A DNA stretch of 64,000 nt from JBGSUE01 sp041753515 (GTDB lineage: Bacteria; Patescibacteriota; Microgenomatia; UBA10105; UBA927): assembly GCA_041753515.1 (NCBI GenBank), contig JBGSUE010000040.1, positions 1 through 64,000 on the forward strand. Direction: 5' to 3'. The position numbers and the translations under genes were made by a program. Numbering within the stretch: the first letter of the stretch is position 1; each line of letters starts with the position of its first letter. The notes beneath the pieces were generated by a model. The model made no database searches. It saw only the letters and a list, made by a program, of their open reading frames with translations, and was not told the DNA's origin. Positions 40,460 to 49,011 of this stretch are shown here, one piece after another.

Positions 40460-41303
40460 GTCCGGTTCGCGGTGTCCATTTCAGATTCTCCTGCGCATAA
40501 GAAATATCTGCCAGAGATTGGAATATATCATGTGCGTGACGAGTTTTATATTGAATCCGCAACGGCTGTTTATGCAAAGTTTCCACCATCTCCACAAGAC
40601 TGCGTATGGATGTTTTTGTGCCTGAAGCAATATTGTACACACCGCCTGCTTTCATCGTGTATGCCCGGTAATTTGCTTCTGCGACATCCTCAACATACAC
40701 AAAATCCCTTGTTTGATATCCATCCCGTATGACAATATTTTTCCCTGATACCGCTCTTGAGATAATTGTAGGTATGGCTGCATGTGTTCGGGTAGTTTGG
40801 CCGGGACCATACACATTGAAATACCGTACTATCGTTTTTGTGATTTTACCTGTTTTGGCAATGTGTTCAAGCTCCCGTTCTATGGCATACTTACTTTTTC
40901 CGTATGGAGACAGAATCCGGATAGGCGCGGTTTCGGACGTCGGGATTGAATCAGGATTACCATAGATATGGGCGCTTGACGCAAAAATAATCTGACCGGT
41001 TCCAGATGCAGCGGCAATGGAAAAAAGGTTTTTTGCAATTGTCACATCCCGGTCTGATTTCTCCGGGTGAAGGACCGATTCAGGAACGCTCACAAGCTCG
41101 CTTGCTAGGTGTATAAGGCAATAAGGCCGGTATTTCCTGAATATTTCGGCAAGTTTGGATGTGTCCTTCAGGTCAACGACGACAGAATTGTCAGATGGAT
41201 TGCGGTCCAGTCCAACAACGGGGATATTTTTTCTGCTAAAATAGTGTGCAACATGCCGGCCGATGAAACCGGATGATCCAGTAACGAGAACCGTACGACC
41301 CAT
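40374..41303 (-). CDS. NAD-dependent sugar epimerase (extended SDR)
   Basis: 309 aa from the ATG at 41303; an ATG at 41309 is also possible. Rossmann loop VLVTGSSGFIGRHVAHYF. FASSAHIYG precedes the catalytic SPYGKSKYAIERELEH, where the Y-x-x-x-K is YGKSK. NVYGPGQTTRTHAAIPTII and DGYQTRDFVYVEDVAEA are typical of UDP-glucose/GalNAc epimerases. The C-terminal region LEHIAKTGKITKTIVRYF and the SLADISYAQENLKWTPRTGLMDGL tail are standard. Its start codon overlaps the start codon of the divergent GT2 gene within CATG. Exact sugar unknown. Confidence 0.92.
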   Translation of the reverse strand: MGRTVLVTGSSGFIGRHVAHYFSRKNIPVVGLDRNPSDNSVVVDLKDTSKLAEIFRKYRPYCLIHLASELVSVPESVLHPEKSDRDVTIAKNLFSIAAASGTGQIIFASSAHIYGNPDSIPTSETAPIRILSPYGKSKYAIERELEHIAKTGKITKTIVRYFNVYGPGQTTRTHAAIPTIISRAVSGKNIVIRDGYQTRDFVYVEDVAEANYRAYTMKAGGVYNIASGTKTSIRSLVEMVETLHKQPLRIQYKTRHAHDIFQSLADISYAQENLKWTPRTGLMDGLRKTYTYYETIVRHQKETALSSSS

Positions 41304-42066
41304 GAACATTACAGTATCACTCATTATCCCCTTTTACAATGAGGCCCAAATCCTGCCGCACACGATTGACTGCCTGTTAAAATACAGGGAGAAAAATCTT
41401 AAAAACTGCGAAATTATTTTTGCCGATGACGGATCAACGGATTGTTCTGCCCCAATCATTCGGGATCTTACGAAAAATAAGAAGCACATCACGGTGGTTC
41501 AAAATCCGGTTAATATGGGACGCGGTGAAGCAATCCGGCGTGCCATGTTGACCGCAAAAGGAAATATCATCGGGTATCTTGATGCGGATCTGGAAATCAG
41601 TGAAACATACATCTTGCCGATGATACGATGTCTTCACGATGCAGATGCAGTCATTGCGTCAAAATTTGCACACGGAGCACATACCCGTACATCGCTCGTA
41701 CGCAAAATCCCCAGCATTCTCTTTAATTGGATGATACGGAAAATTCTCTCCACGAATATTTCCGATCATCAGGCAGGATGTAAGTTTTTCAAACGCGAGG
41801 TGATTTCCGCCGTACTTCCGCTTACGAACCAATACGGATGGCTATTTGATATTGAGATGCTGTATGGTGCACGACAACATTCATTCACAATCGAAGAGTT
41901 TCCAATTTCCGTTGCGTACGGCAGAGGCAGTATTCATCCGTCCTTCGTCTTTGACTTTTTACGTCTTCCGGGTGTACTCTTGAATCTTAAAAGGAACACC
42001 CATGAAAACATCCAAAAAAATCCTGATCACAGGCGGAGCCGGATTCATCGGACGCCATCTGACTGA
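41302..42066 (+). CDS. GT2 glycosyltransferase, polyprenyl-phosphate sugar synthase-like
   Basis: 254 aa from the ATG at 41302; the frame is open upstream, but ITVSLIIPFYNEAQIL must be near the N-terminus. IIFADDGSTDCS, NPVNMGRGEAIRRAM and GYLDADLEIS (DxD) form the GT-A core. ISDHQAGCKFFKREVI and WLFDIEMLYGARQHSFTIEEFPIS complete the DPM1-like half. The last 21 residues run into the next epimerase gene, which begins 65 nt before this stop, so the two genes overlap in different frames. The start overlaps that of the divergent epimerase. Confidence 0.9.
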   Translation: MNITVSLIIPFYNEAQILPHTIDCLLKYREKNLKNCEIIFADDGSTDCSAPIIRDLTKNKKHITVVQNPVNMGRGEAIRRAMLTAKGNIIGYLDADLEISETYILPMIRCLHDADAVIASKFAHGAHTRTSLVRKIPSILFNWMIRKILSTNISDHQAGCKFFKREVISAVLPLTNQYGWLFDIEMLYGARQHSFTIEEFPISVAYGRGSIHPSFVFDFLRLPGVLLNLKRNTHENIQKNPDHRRSRIHRTPSD

Positions 42067-42886
42067 ATACCTTCTGTCCTTAGGCCATACAGTCACACTT
42101 CTTGACCGCTCGGCAAAATCGGAATTGAAAAATGTCCGATTGATCAGGGGAGACATCACCAACCCGGCAGTGGTTTCCAAATCCATGAAAGGTCAGGATA
42201 GTGTCTACCATCTGGCTGGAGTCCTTGGAACTGAAGAACTTTTATTTGATACGGCCAATGCGGTAAAAATCAACATTCTGGGAGCAATCAATATTATGGA
42301 GGTGGCTGTCAAAAACCGCACAAAACTCATCCTCATTTCAAAACCGAATCCATGGCTCAATACCTATTCCATCACCAAAGAAACATCGGAAAAATTTGCC
42401 ATGATGTACAGGAAAGAATTCAATCTCAAGACCGTTATTATCAAATGGTTCAGTGTCTACGGCCCGGGTCAAAAATACGGTCATGTCCAAAAAGCAGTCC
42501 CCACATTTATTATCCGGGCACTGAAGAATAAACCACTTCCTGTGTTTGATAAAGGGCACCAAACGGCAGATTTTATCTATGTTTCAGATGCGGCAAAAGC
42601 AACTGTGGACGTATCTGAAAATCCACAATCAGAAGGACAAACAGTGGAAATCGGAACCGGTACTGAAACACGGATCATAGATCTGGCCAAACTCATCATC
42701 AAGCTCACGGGAGGCTCATCAAAAATTTCATATGAGCCGATGCGCAAAGGTGAGGACCACAACGCCCGTGTCGTGGCAGATACGTCGCTTCTTAATAAAC
42801 TTACGAAGTTCAAACCACTCATAGATCTTGAAACAGGATTACAACACACCATCGACTACTACCGGAGTCTTCTGCGCACACCCTGA
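42002..42886 (+). CDS. NAD-dependent sugar epimerase (extended SDR)
   Basis: 294 aa. ILITGGAGFIGRHLTEYL binds NAD, and KPNPWLNTYSITKETSEKF holds the catalytic YSITK. FSVYGPGQKYGHVQKAVPTFI and FDKGHQTADFIYVSDAAKATV are the later blocks. The Ser/Thr normally two strands before YxxxK appears as LILISKPNP. A Shine-Dalgarno-like AAAGGA lies about 8 nt upstream of the ATG, inside the preceding GT2 gene, which it overlaps by 65 bp. Its 3' end overlaps the convergent GT2 gene by 28 bp. Likely supplies a modified nucleotide sugar to the adjacent GT2 enzymes. Confidence 0.9.
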   Translation: MKTSKKILITGGAGFIGRHLTEYLLSLGHTVTLLDRSAKSELKNVRLIRGDITNPAVVSKSMKGQDSVYHLAGVLGTEELLFDTANAVKINILGAINIMEVAVKNRTKLILISKPNPWLNTYSITKETSEKFAMMYRKEFNLKTVIIKWFSVYGPGQKYGHVQKAVPTFIIRALKNKPLPVFDKGHQTADFIYVSDAAKATVDVSENPQSEGQTVEIGTGTETRIIDLAKLIIKLTGGSSKISYEPMRKGEDHNARVVADTSLLNKLTKFKPLIDLETGLQHTIDYYRSLLRTP

Positions 42887-43596
42887 AGATACGTGAGGAC
42901 CGTAAAATATTCATTGATGGTGCGCACCACATTCATCTTACTCTCCCCCTGTTTTTTTCCATAGTCGTAGATAAAAGGAATTTCAGAAATTTTTCCGGTA
43001 AAAAAAGAAAGTTTTATGAGAAGTTCCGCATTGGCAACAAATCCAAGAGATTGGATAAGACCAAAAAGTCCGAATGATGCGACTGCTTTCTGGATAATCC
43101 GTATTCTGTATGCGCGGTAAAAAATCGTATAATCCCGGACATCTGCGATGGGAAAATAATAACGCAACAGTAAACTTGCAAAGTGGCTAAATATCCTGCG
43201 AGTAAAGGGAAAATTTTTATACGCTCCGCCTGAAACATACCGGGAGGCAATCACGATATCGTTTTGTTTTAACCCTGCAAGTAGAGGCACAATCCGATCG
43301 ACAGCACTCGTCCCATCCGCTTCCATGATAATCATCACATCATCCGGCTGTGCATCTTTTAAAACCCGGGCAATACCAGTGGCAAACACCGCGCCTACAT
43401 TCATATTTGTCCGGTAGGTTTCATATGCCAGTTGTTTTCCTTTGAGTTTTTCAAGGATTTTGAGTGAAGAATCTTTCGATCCGTCATTGACCGCTACGAT
43501 TTTGTGGGGCATTTTTTTGAGCGTCCTGTGAATTTCCCCCACCACCCCCTTAATATTTTCCTCTTCATTAAAAACCGGTAGGACAATAAAAATCAT
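42859..43596 (-). CDS. GT2 glycosyltransferase (DPM1-like)
   Basis: 245 aa from the ATG at 43596; an in-frame ATG at 43614 overlaps the -10 box, and TATAAT ends 9 nt before 43596. IFIVLPVFNEEENIKG, IVAVNDGSKDSS, NMNVGAVFATGIARV, and MIIMEADGTSAVD (DxD-type) form the core. IASRYVSGG, VRDYTIFYRAYRIRII and EIPFIYDYGKKQGESKM are typical of DPM-like synthases. Cytosolic. It would charge polyprenyl phosphate with a sugar for the GT-C enzymes around it. Next gene upstream is a CDP-tyvelose-epimerase-like protein, 9 nt beyond the longer start. Confidence 0.9.
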   Translation of the reverse strand: MIFIVLPVFNEEENIKGVVGEIHRTLKKMPHKIVAVNDGSKDSSLKILEKLKGKQLAYETYRTNMNVGAVFATGIARVLKDAQPDDVMIIMEADGTSAVDRIVPLLAGLKQNDIVIASRYVSGGAYKNFPFTRRIFSHFASLLLRYYFPIADVRDYTIFYRAYRIRIIQKAVASFGLFGLIQSLGFVANAELLIKLSFFTGKISEIPFIYDYGKKQGESKMNVVRTINEYFTVLTYLQGVRRRLR

Positions 43597-43623
43597 ATCG
43601 AAGTCATTATACACGAATATAAA

Positions 43624-44577
43624 TTACAAGGATTTCACCCAATCGATGAGGGATGAGAGGCCGGAGGATACACTCACTCTCGGCTCCCAGGCGAGAAGCT
43701 TATTGGCTTTTGAAATATCAGACACGTAGTATGGCTGGTCGCCGGGGCGAACCTTGTCATAAGTTACAGGGATTTTATACCCCAACAGTTTCTCAAGTTG
43801 TGCCAGAATTTGGATGAGATTGACTGCATTTTTCTCTCCCCCGCCAACGTTAAAAATCTGGCCGGAAACCGTCTTTTTGTCGTGAATAGCCAGATCGTAT
43901 AATCGGCATAAATCTTCAATATTGAGTAAATCCCGTATCTGATATCCGTCCCCGTAAATGGTAATCGTTTTTTTGGCGATGGCACGGCGGACAAAGTGCG
44001 CGACCCAGCCCTGATCCTCATTCCCGTACTGGTGAACGCCATATATGCAGGATTTCCGGAAAACCACGGTCGGAATTCCAAAAATCCGATGGTAATCATG
44101 CATGTAGCAGTCGGCTCCACCTTTACTGCAGGCGTAGGGCGAATAGAAATCCAGTGGCTGAGATTCAGAAACAGGTTTATAGTTATTCGCAAGATCTCCA
44201 TACACTTTATTTGTGGATGCATAGGTCACCAATGGTCTATTTCCGGATTTTCGTATTTCCTCAAGAAGCGTAAACGTACCGCGCAGGTTCACCTCAAAAT
44301 CCGTTTCAGGATCCTCAACGGAGCTTGTGACAGCTACCTGGGCTGCCAAGTGAAGAATTGCATCCTGATTCTTTACCAGACCGGAAAGTTTTTTTCCGTC
44401 CGTAATATCTCCCTTTACGAATCGGATGCTCTTCCCCTCTTTATTAAGCCAGTCGATATTTTTCTCGGAGCCTTTACGCGACAGACTGTCGTAGACGACT
44501 ACATTGTTTTTTTTTGAAAAATAATACGCAAGATTGGAACCGATAAATCCGGCACCTCCGGTGATTAAAATGTTCAT
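43624..44577 (-). CDS. CDP-paratose 2-epimerase-like SDR
   Basis: 317 aa. ILITGGAGFIGSNLAYYF binds NAD. The catalytic region YSPYACSKGGADCYMHDYHRIFGIPTVVFRKSCIYG, followed by HQYGNEDQGWVAHFVRRA and TIYGDGYQIRDLLNIEDL, closely follows CDP-paratose 2-epimerase (RfbE/tyvelose epimerase) enzymes, which make CDP-tyvelose for O-antigens. The catalytic Y-A-C-S-K is intact. The rest of a 3,6-dideoxyhexose pathway is not seen here, so another CDP- or UDP-sugar substrate is possible. An AT-rich interspersed repeat lies upstream, next to the divergent GT-C promoter. Confidence 0.9.
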   Translation of the reverse strand: MNILITGGAGFIGSNLAYYFSKKNNVVVYDSLSRKGSEKNIDWLNKEGKSIRFVKGDITDGKKLSGLVKNQDAILHLAAQVAVTSSVEDPETDFEVNLRGTFTLLEEIRKSGNRPLVTYASTNKVYGDLANNYKPVSESQPLDFYSPYACSKGGADCYMHDYHRIFGIPTVVFRKSCIYGVHQYGNEDQGWVAHFVRRAIAKKTITIYGDGYQIRDLLNIEDLCRLYDLAIHDKKTVSGQIFNVGGGEKNAVNLIQILAQLEKLLGYKIPVTYDKVRPGDQPYYVSDISKANKLLAWEPRVSVSSGLSSLIDWVKSL

Positions 44578-44611
44578 AAATTATGAATTATTAATGATGA
44601 ATTACGAATGA
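44576..44611. repeat. AT-rich interspersed repeat (ATTACGAAT family)
   Basis: AAATTATGAATTATTAATGATGAATTACGAATG-like unit between divergent epimerase and GT-C genes. Confidence 0.65.
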
Positions 44612-44628
44612 AGATACTTTATCGCAAA

Positions 44629-44657
44629 TTGATTTCATTAGCAAGCTTTGCTACAGT
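44629..44657 (+). promoter_or_regulatory. Leaderless promoter of GT-C gene
   Basis: TTGATT (44629-44634), 17-nt spacer, TACAGT (44652-44657), then 6 nt to the ATG at 44664. TTGATT-17 is shared with the promoter before 52564. Confidence 0.6.
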
Positions 44658-44663
44658 TGGTTC

Positions 44664-46307
44664 ATGAAATCCACATATATTGCACGAGCGTTTCTTCTCA
44701 CCATTTTTCTGTTTATCATTCACCTCTTTATCATCAATGATTATTCAATCAACTGGGATTTCCACCATGTCTTTTTTGCAGGTCTCTACCACACCGGGCA
44801 TCCTGTCACACGGGATCTCTGGTATGGCCTACCGTTTAACGATCCGGACCCCATGCGGATGGTGGAAACTCCATTCGGTCCGCTCCAATCTGCTATTCCG
44901 GTATTATCGTATACGACGTTTTTCGAAAAACTGAAACTATTGCCGTTTGACAGCGCGTTTAATCTTCCTGCAGTTCTGGCCGGTTCTGCCGGAGTTTTTA
45001 TTCTGTTTCTCTTTCTTCTGGAAACATTCAACCCCGCAACTGCCTGGGCAGGATTTTTATTCCTGGCATTGTATCCCAGGTTTTGGGGAGATCTTCATAC
45101 AAACGTTAAGGATATCCCGACTGCCGTTCTGTATACCCTCTCAATCTATCTTGCCTGGCGGGCAGTCAACCGGAGGATTTGGCCGGATATCATTGCCGCA
45201 GGCATTGCCACAGGCATAACTTTTAATCTCAAAGTAAACGCCATATTCATACCGATCATTATTGCCGTTTGGATCTTGTGGCTTCTTGCAACACCTGCCA
45301 AAAAACACCTGACAAAACCATTCGGGAATGTGTGGGACAACATCATTACTCCCTTCGGTTGTTATGCCATTATTGCAGCCTTGTCCGCTTTCGGCATTTG
45401 GTCTTTGTTCTGGCACAACCCCTATGACCATCTGGCATATCTGATCCGTTTTTTCCAGTACAACACAACGAATATGGAAGTAATTTTAAACGGCTTCTGG
45501 TACTGCAGCGGTGTCAATATTCCCTGGTATTACCCCTTCTGGTATCTTGCCATCGTCACGCCGTTGCCTACCCTCATATTTGCAGTCATAGGTTTTATGC
45601 GTCTTTTCTATCTTGCGCTCATTAAAAAACACCCATTATCTTCGCTCATCATCTTTTGGTTTTTTATCCCGCTTATCAGGTTTATGGTTCCAAATGCCTC
45701 CGTTATCGACGGCATCAGGCATTTTGAGGAAGTCATCTTTCCTTGGCTTGCAGCCGCCGCCATCGGTGCAGCATTTCTTTACAATACATTTCTTTCAAAG
45801 AAATTATCCGTTCTCCGTCTACCGTCTGCCGTCATTCTATCTGTCTATCTTCTATCATCTATTCTCTCCTATCACCCCTACCAGCTCTCCTATTTCAATG
45901 AACTGGTCGGCGGACTTCCCGGAGCAGTCGGAAAATATGACGTCGATTACTGGGGAATATCGCAGAAAAAAGCCGTAGAATGGCTGAACGTAAATGCCAA
46001 ACCCAACGCAAGCATTCACATTATCATGTCTGCAGACGTGGCCGGAAAATATCTCCGGCCTGATCTTCTGGCAAACCTCAATAAAACGGATTACGACAGT
46101 GCCGATTACGTGGTCGTCCTAAACCGACAATCCTTCTTTTACCGGTTTTTCTACTCGTGGGAATACTTTTTGAGACGGAAAACCGTATATGAAGTGAAAG
46201 TGAAAGGCGTACCGCTCACCAGCATTTATCAAAATTCACTGGGAAAATTTGAAAGAAGACCTAATTGGTGGCAGGGAGAAGATCCTTGCATGAGAAAATA
46301 CTGGTAA
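44664..46307 (+). CDS. GT-C membrane glycosyltransferase (PMT_2/GT39-like)
   Basis: 547 aa with about eleven membrane helices. The first outer loop contains YSINWDFHHVFFAGLYHTGHPVTRDLWYG with an Asp in the catalytic position. FLFLALYPRFWGDLHTNVKDIPTAVLYTLSIYLAWRAV is highly characteristic of PMT_2-type transferases, as is FVPNASVIDGIRHFEEVIFPWLAAAAI later on. A C-terminal outer segment covers YHPYQLSYFNELVGGLPGAVGKYDVDYWGISQKKAVEWLN. A hydrophobic Leu/Ser-rich helix near 385-405 is coded by a heptamer-like repeat. One base separates its stop from that of the convergent transketolase gene. Confidence 0.85.
   Translation: MKSTYIARAFLLTIFLFIIHLFIINDYSINWDFHHVFFAGLYHTGHPVTRDLWYGLPFNDPDPMRMVETPFGPLQSAIPVLSYTTFFEKLKLLPFDSAFNLPAVLAGSAGVFILFLFLLETFNPATAWAGFLFLALYPRFWGDLHTNVKDIPTAVLYTLSIYLAWRAVNRRIWPDIIAAGIATGITFNLKVNAIFIPIIIAVWILWLLATPAKKHLTKPFGNVWDNIITPFGCYAIIAALSAFGIWSLFWHNPYDHLAYLIRFFQYNTTNMEVILNGFWYCSGVNIPWYYPFWYLAIVTPLPTLIFAVIGFMRLFYLALIKKHPLSSLIIFWFFIPLIRFMVPNASVIDGIRHFEEVIFPWLAAAAIGAAFLYNTFLSKKLSVLRLPSAVILSVYLLSSILSYHPYQLSYFNELVGGLPGAVGKYDVDYWGISQKKAVEWLNVNAKPNASIHIIMSADVAGKYLRPDLLANLNKTDYDSADYVVVLNRQSFFYRFFYSWEYFLRRKTVYEVKVKGVPLTSIYQNSLGKFERRPNWWQGEDPCMRKYW
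45808..45870. repeat. Heptamer-like tandem repeats inside a GT-C gene
   Basis: CCGTTCT, CCGTCTA, CCGTCTG, CCGTCAT, then several TCTATCT-type units. It encodes the LSVLRLPSAVILSVYLLSSIL helix in frame. Confidence 0.65.
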
Positions 46308-46308
46308 A

Positions 46309-47193
46309 CTACATCGATGAAATAATTCTGCGCACGATATTACCCGCAGTTAGACCGTGATATTTAAGGAGATTTTCGTAGGATGCACTTATTGGAGTAA
46401 AAATATCTTTCAATCCAAACTTTAATAATTTCATAGTCTTATTATTTTCGAGGATATACTCTCCCACTGCGCTCCCGAATCCTCCGGTCACGCGGTGCTC
46501 TTCAATCGTTGCCGCTATTTTATAAGTCCTGCATATTTCTTTGAGACGTTTTTTATCCAGCGGGGAAATGATAGGAAACCTGAAAATATTGGACCGGATA
46601 CCAATTTTAAACAGTTTTTTCTGTACCTCATCCGCGAGCCATAATTTTGTTCCAGTTACAAGAAAAGCCATGTCTGTATTCTGCAAAGTCTGACTTTGCA
46701 GAACCTGACGGAGAGGATTCGCCTCGATTCTCAAATACGCAGGCGTACTTGTTTTGGCAAGTGATGCAGTAATTTTTTCGGTTTGTTGTTGATCGTGCGG
46801 GGAAACAATACCCATACCCGGAAGCATCCGCATGAGGGCGATATCTTCCATCGAGTGATGCGTAGGACCGGCTTTATTGTACGCAAGTCCTGCCCCAATC
46901 CCCACAATCTTAACGTTCAGGTTCTGCATGACAATATCGGTGCGGATTTGTTCATAGCACCTCATAGATGCAAACGTGGCAATTGAATAGATAAACGGTT
47001 TCCAACCCGCTGCTGCAAGTCCGGCGGCTACGGTCACCAGGTTTGCCTCGGCAACCCCTATGTTGATAAACCGGTCCGGAAATTTTTCGGTAAACGGCTC
47101 CAGAAACCGGTATCCCAAATCTCCGGTTATGAGCATGATTTTACTATCACGCTCTGCTGCTTTGATAAGTCCCCTGATAAACGCTGCTCTCAT
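46309..47193 (-). CDS. Transketolase C-terminal subunit
   Basis: 294 aa. The pyrimidine-binding domain has ITGDLGYRFLEPFTEKFPDRFINIGVAEANLVTVAAGLAAAGWKPFIYSIATFASMRCYEQIRTDI. IGVAEANL carries the Glu that activates thiamine diphosphate. GPTHHSMEDIALMRMLPGMGIVSP follows, then the C-terminal domain with IRSNIFRFPIISPLDKKRLKEI and TIEEHRVTGGFGSAVGEYIL. This split-transketolase C half works with the N half encoded just upstream. Together they move two-carbon units between sugar phosphates. Its place in the sulfotransferase/epimerase operon suggests a dedicated sugar-precursor role (inference). A REP-like repeat separates the two halves. Confidence 0.93.
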   Translation of the reverse strand: MRAAFIRGLIKAAERDSKIMLITGDLGYRFLEPFTEKFPDRFINIGVAEANLVTVAAGLAAAGWKPFIYSIATFASMRCYEQIRTDIVMQNLNVKIVGIGAGLAYNKAGPTHHSMEDIALMRMLPGMGIVSPHDQQQTEKITASLAKTSTPAYLRIEANPLRQVLQSQTLQNTDMAFLVTGTKLWLADEVQKKLFKIGIRSNIFRFPIISPLDKKRLKEICRTYKIAATIEEHRVTGGFGSAVGEYILENNKTMKLLKFGLKDIFTPISASYENLLKYHGLTAGNIVRRIISSM

Positions 47194-47200
47194 AATATTT

Positions 47201-47260
47201 TGTCATGCTGAGTGAAACGAAGCATCTCTTCACGAGATTCTTCACTACGTTCAGAATGAC
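47201..47260. repeat. REP-like repeat, TCATGCTGAG type
   Basis: Starts TGTCATGCTGAGTG and ends TTCAGAATGAC. The ancestral stop codon of the transketolase N subunit (47251-47253) lies inside it. Confidence 0.75.
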
Positions 47261-48056
47261 TCAGTATATCCTTTTATCAGCTCTATCCTTGCCTCTTTAT
47301 ATTCAGATTCATTAAATACCTTATAGTGTCCGATGAGCTGGTTTTCAATAATTGATATGCCGTGTCCGAAACCGTGTTGGCAATAATAACGCTAGGTGCG
47401 TCTTTTTCAAACGGTATACGATGATATGTTTTATTAATCTCTTCAATATTGTGTCCATCAATTGTATGCACGGAAAATCCGAATGACTGCCATTTTTTTG
47501 CAAATGGTTCCAGAGGCGTAATCTCAGACGATGCGCCAAAGCACTGCCATTTGTTGTAATCCACGATGACGGTCAGATTGTCCAATTTCATGCGTGATGC
47601 AAAAATAGCGGCTTCCCACACACTCCCCTCCCCGCATTCCCCATCGCTGATTAAGACAAAAACGTGCGGAGGTTTTTTATTAATTTTTTTATATCCCAGT
47701 GCTATACCAGAAGCAAATGCCAAGCCATGTCCGAGACTCCCTGATGTCATTTCAATACCGGGATCTTTCATTTCAGGATGCTCGCACAATCCACCGGTAT
47801 CAGCTCCGAACGAATCAATGAGTTTTTTTCCCATGATTTTTTTGTGATACAGCACAGAGTAGAGCGCTGCTGCCGCATGGCCTTTGGACAGGATAAACCG
47901 GTCTTTTTTCACATCCAGTCTTCCGGCATACAAAACTGCCACAAGATCGGATATCGATAATGCCGATCCGATGTGCCCTGTATGGGCATGATAAGAAATA
48001 TCAAGAGAAGTCAACGCAACCTCATGACAAAATTTCTGTATATTTTTTTTCATCAT
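47251..48056 (-). CDS. Transketolase N-terminal subunit, one-base frameshift near the 3' end
   Basis: The thiamine diphosphate half is complete: YHAHTGHIGSALSISDLVAVLY, ILSKGHAAAALYSVLY, TSGSLGHGLAFASGIALGYK, and ISDGECGEGSVWEAAIFASRMKLDNLTVIVDYNKWQ (cofactor motif). At about 47366-47371 (GTTTCGGACA on the minus strand) the frame breaks. As sequenced it stops at 47283 after a nonsense tail from SDTAYQLL. Shifting by one base restores GHGISIIENQLIGHYKVFNESEYKEARIELIKGYTESF, the normal family end, with a stop at 47251-47253. Only the last 38 residues are affected. Either a real mutation or a sequence error. Confidence 0.88.
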
Positions 48057-48090
48057 AATTCGTAATTCCTAATTCATAATTCGTAATTCT
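48054..48090. repeat. AT-rich interspersed repeat (AATTCGTAATTC family)
   Basis: TAATTCGTAATTCCTAATTC and a second AATTCGTAATTC unit. It encodes the last residues (ELRIMN) of the epimerase ending at 48069 and reaches the transketolase start. Confidence 0.75.
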
Positions 48091-49010
48091 TGTCTGTACC
48101 ATTCAATTGTTTTCTTCAGACCTTCCTCGAGTAAAATTTTTGCCTTCCACCCGAGGACTTTTTCCGATTTTTCCGTACTCGCCTTCCAGTGATACGCATC
48201 CCATGCGCGCCCGGGATATGCATTTTTTACTATTTTTGATTGTGATCCAGCTTTACAAACTACTTTTTTTGCCAATTCATAGATCGTCGTTTCCTTCCCG
48301 GTGCCCAAATTAAACACTTCCCCATCCGCCCGTGATCCGGCTGATATGGTTTTCACTATTGCGCGGACAATATCATCCGTATGGATAAAATCCCGTGCTT
48401 CGCGTCCAGTGGCAAGTTTAATGGGATTGTTTTGCAAGGCTGATTCTATAACACTTCGCACCAATCGTCCTTCTTCCTCAAACGGCCCGTAAATATTAAA
48501 AAACCTTAGAACAGTAATGGGTTTTTTGTGCCGCGTGGCATAATACTGGCACAAATGTGTTGCCGACGCTTTTGTAACCGCATAGAGGCTGTTTGGCATA
48601 ATACGGTCATTCTCCATCATTGCCGTATCGCGGTATCCGTATTCGCTGGAACTTCCCGCAACAATAAATCGTTTATATGGAATATCCACACTCGCATCCA
48701 GAAGTCTCTTGAGTGTATTGATATTCACTTCAATCATTTTTGCCCACTCATCCTGTGATGGATATGCCCCGAATGCCGCAAGATGAATGATTGCGTAGGG
48801 ATGTGTATTTTGAAACAATTTTTCCAGTTGTTTTTCGTCTTTGAGAATACCTGTATAAAGTGTAATTTTTGACAGAAGATGACGAATTCTCCACACGTCT
48901 CCGCCGGACCGCACCGCAACATGAACATCCCACCCTCTTTGTACAAAATACTGAGTAACACTTGCTCCCACAAAACCTGCCCCGCCGGTAATAAAGACAC
49001 TTTTTTTCAT
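48069..49010 (-). CDS. NAD-dependent sugar epimerase (extended SDR)
   Basis: 313 aa from the ATG at 49010; the stop of the upstream gene is one base before it. VFITGGAGFVGASVTQYF binds NAD. FIVAGSSSEYGYRDTAMMENDRIMPNSLYAVTKASATHL contains the Ser and the catalytic YAVTK. FFNIYGPFEEEGRLVRSVI and TGREARDFIHTDDIVRAIV are the substrate blocks. The last residues, ELRIMN, come from an AT-rich interspersed repeat that overruns the gene end. It is part of the operon running from 52483 down to 46309. Sugar specificity unknown. Confidence 0.9.
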   Translation of the reverse strand: MKKSVFITGGAGFVGASVTQYFVQRGWDVHVAVRSGGDVWRIRHLLSKITLYTGILKDEKQLEKLFQNTHPYAIIHLAAFGAYPSQDEWAKMIEVNINTLKRLLDASVDIPYKRFIVAGSSSEYGYRDTAMMENDRIMPNSLYAVTKASATHLCQYYATRHKKPITVLRFFNIYGPFEEEGRLVRSVIESALQNNPIKLATGREARDFIHTDDIVRAIVKTISAGSRADGEVFNLGTGKETTIYELAKKVVCKAGSQSKIVKNAYPGRAWDAYHWKASTEKSEKVLGWKAKILLEEGLKKTIEWYRQELRIMN

Positions 49011-49011
49011 G

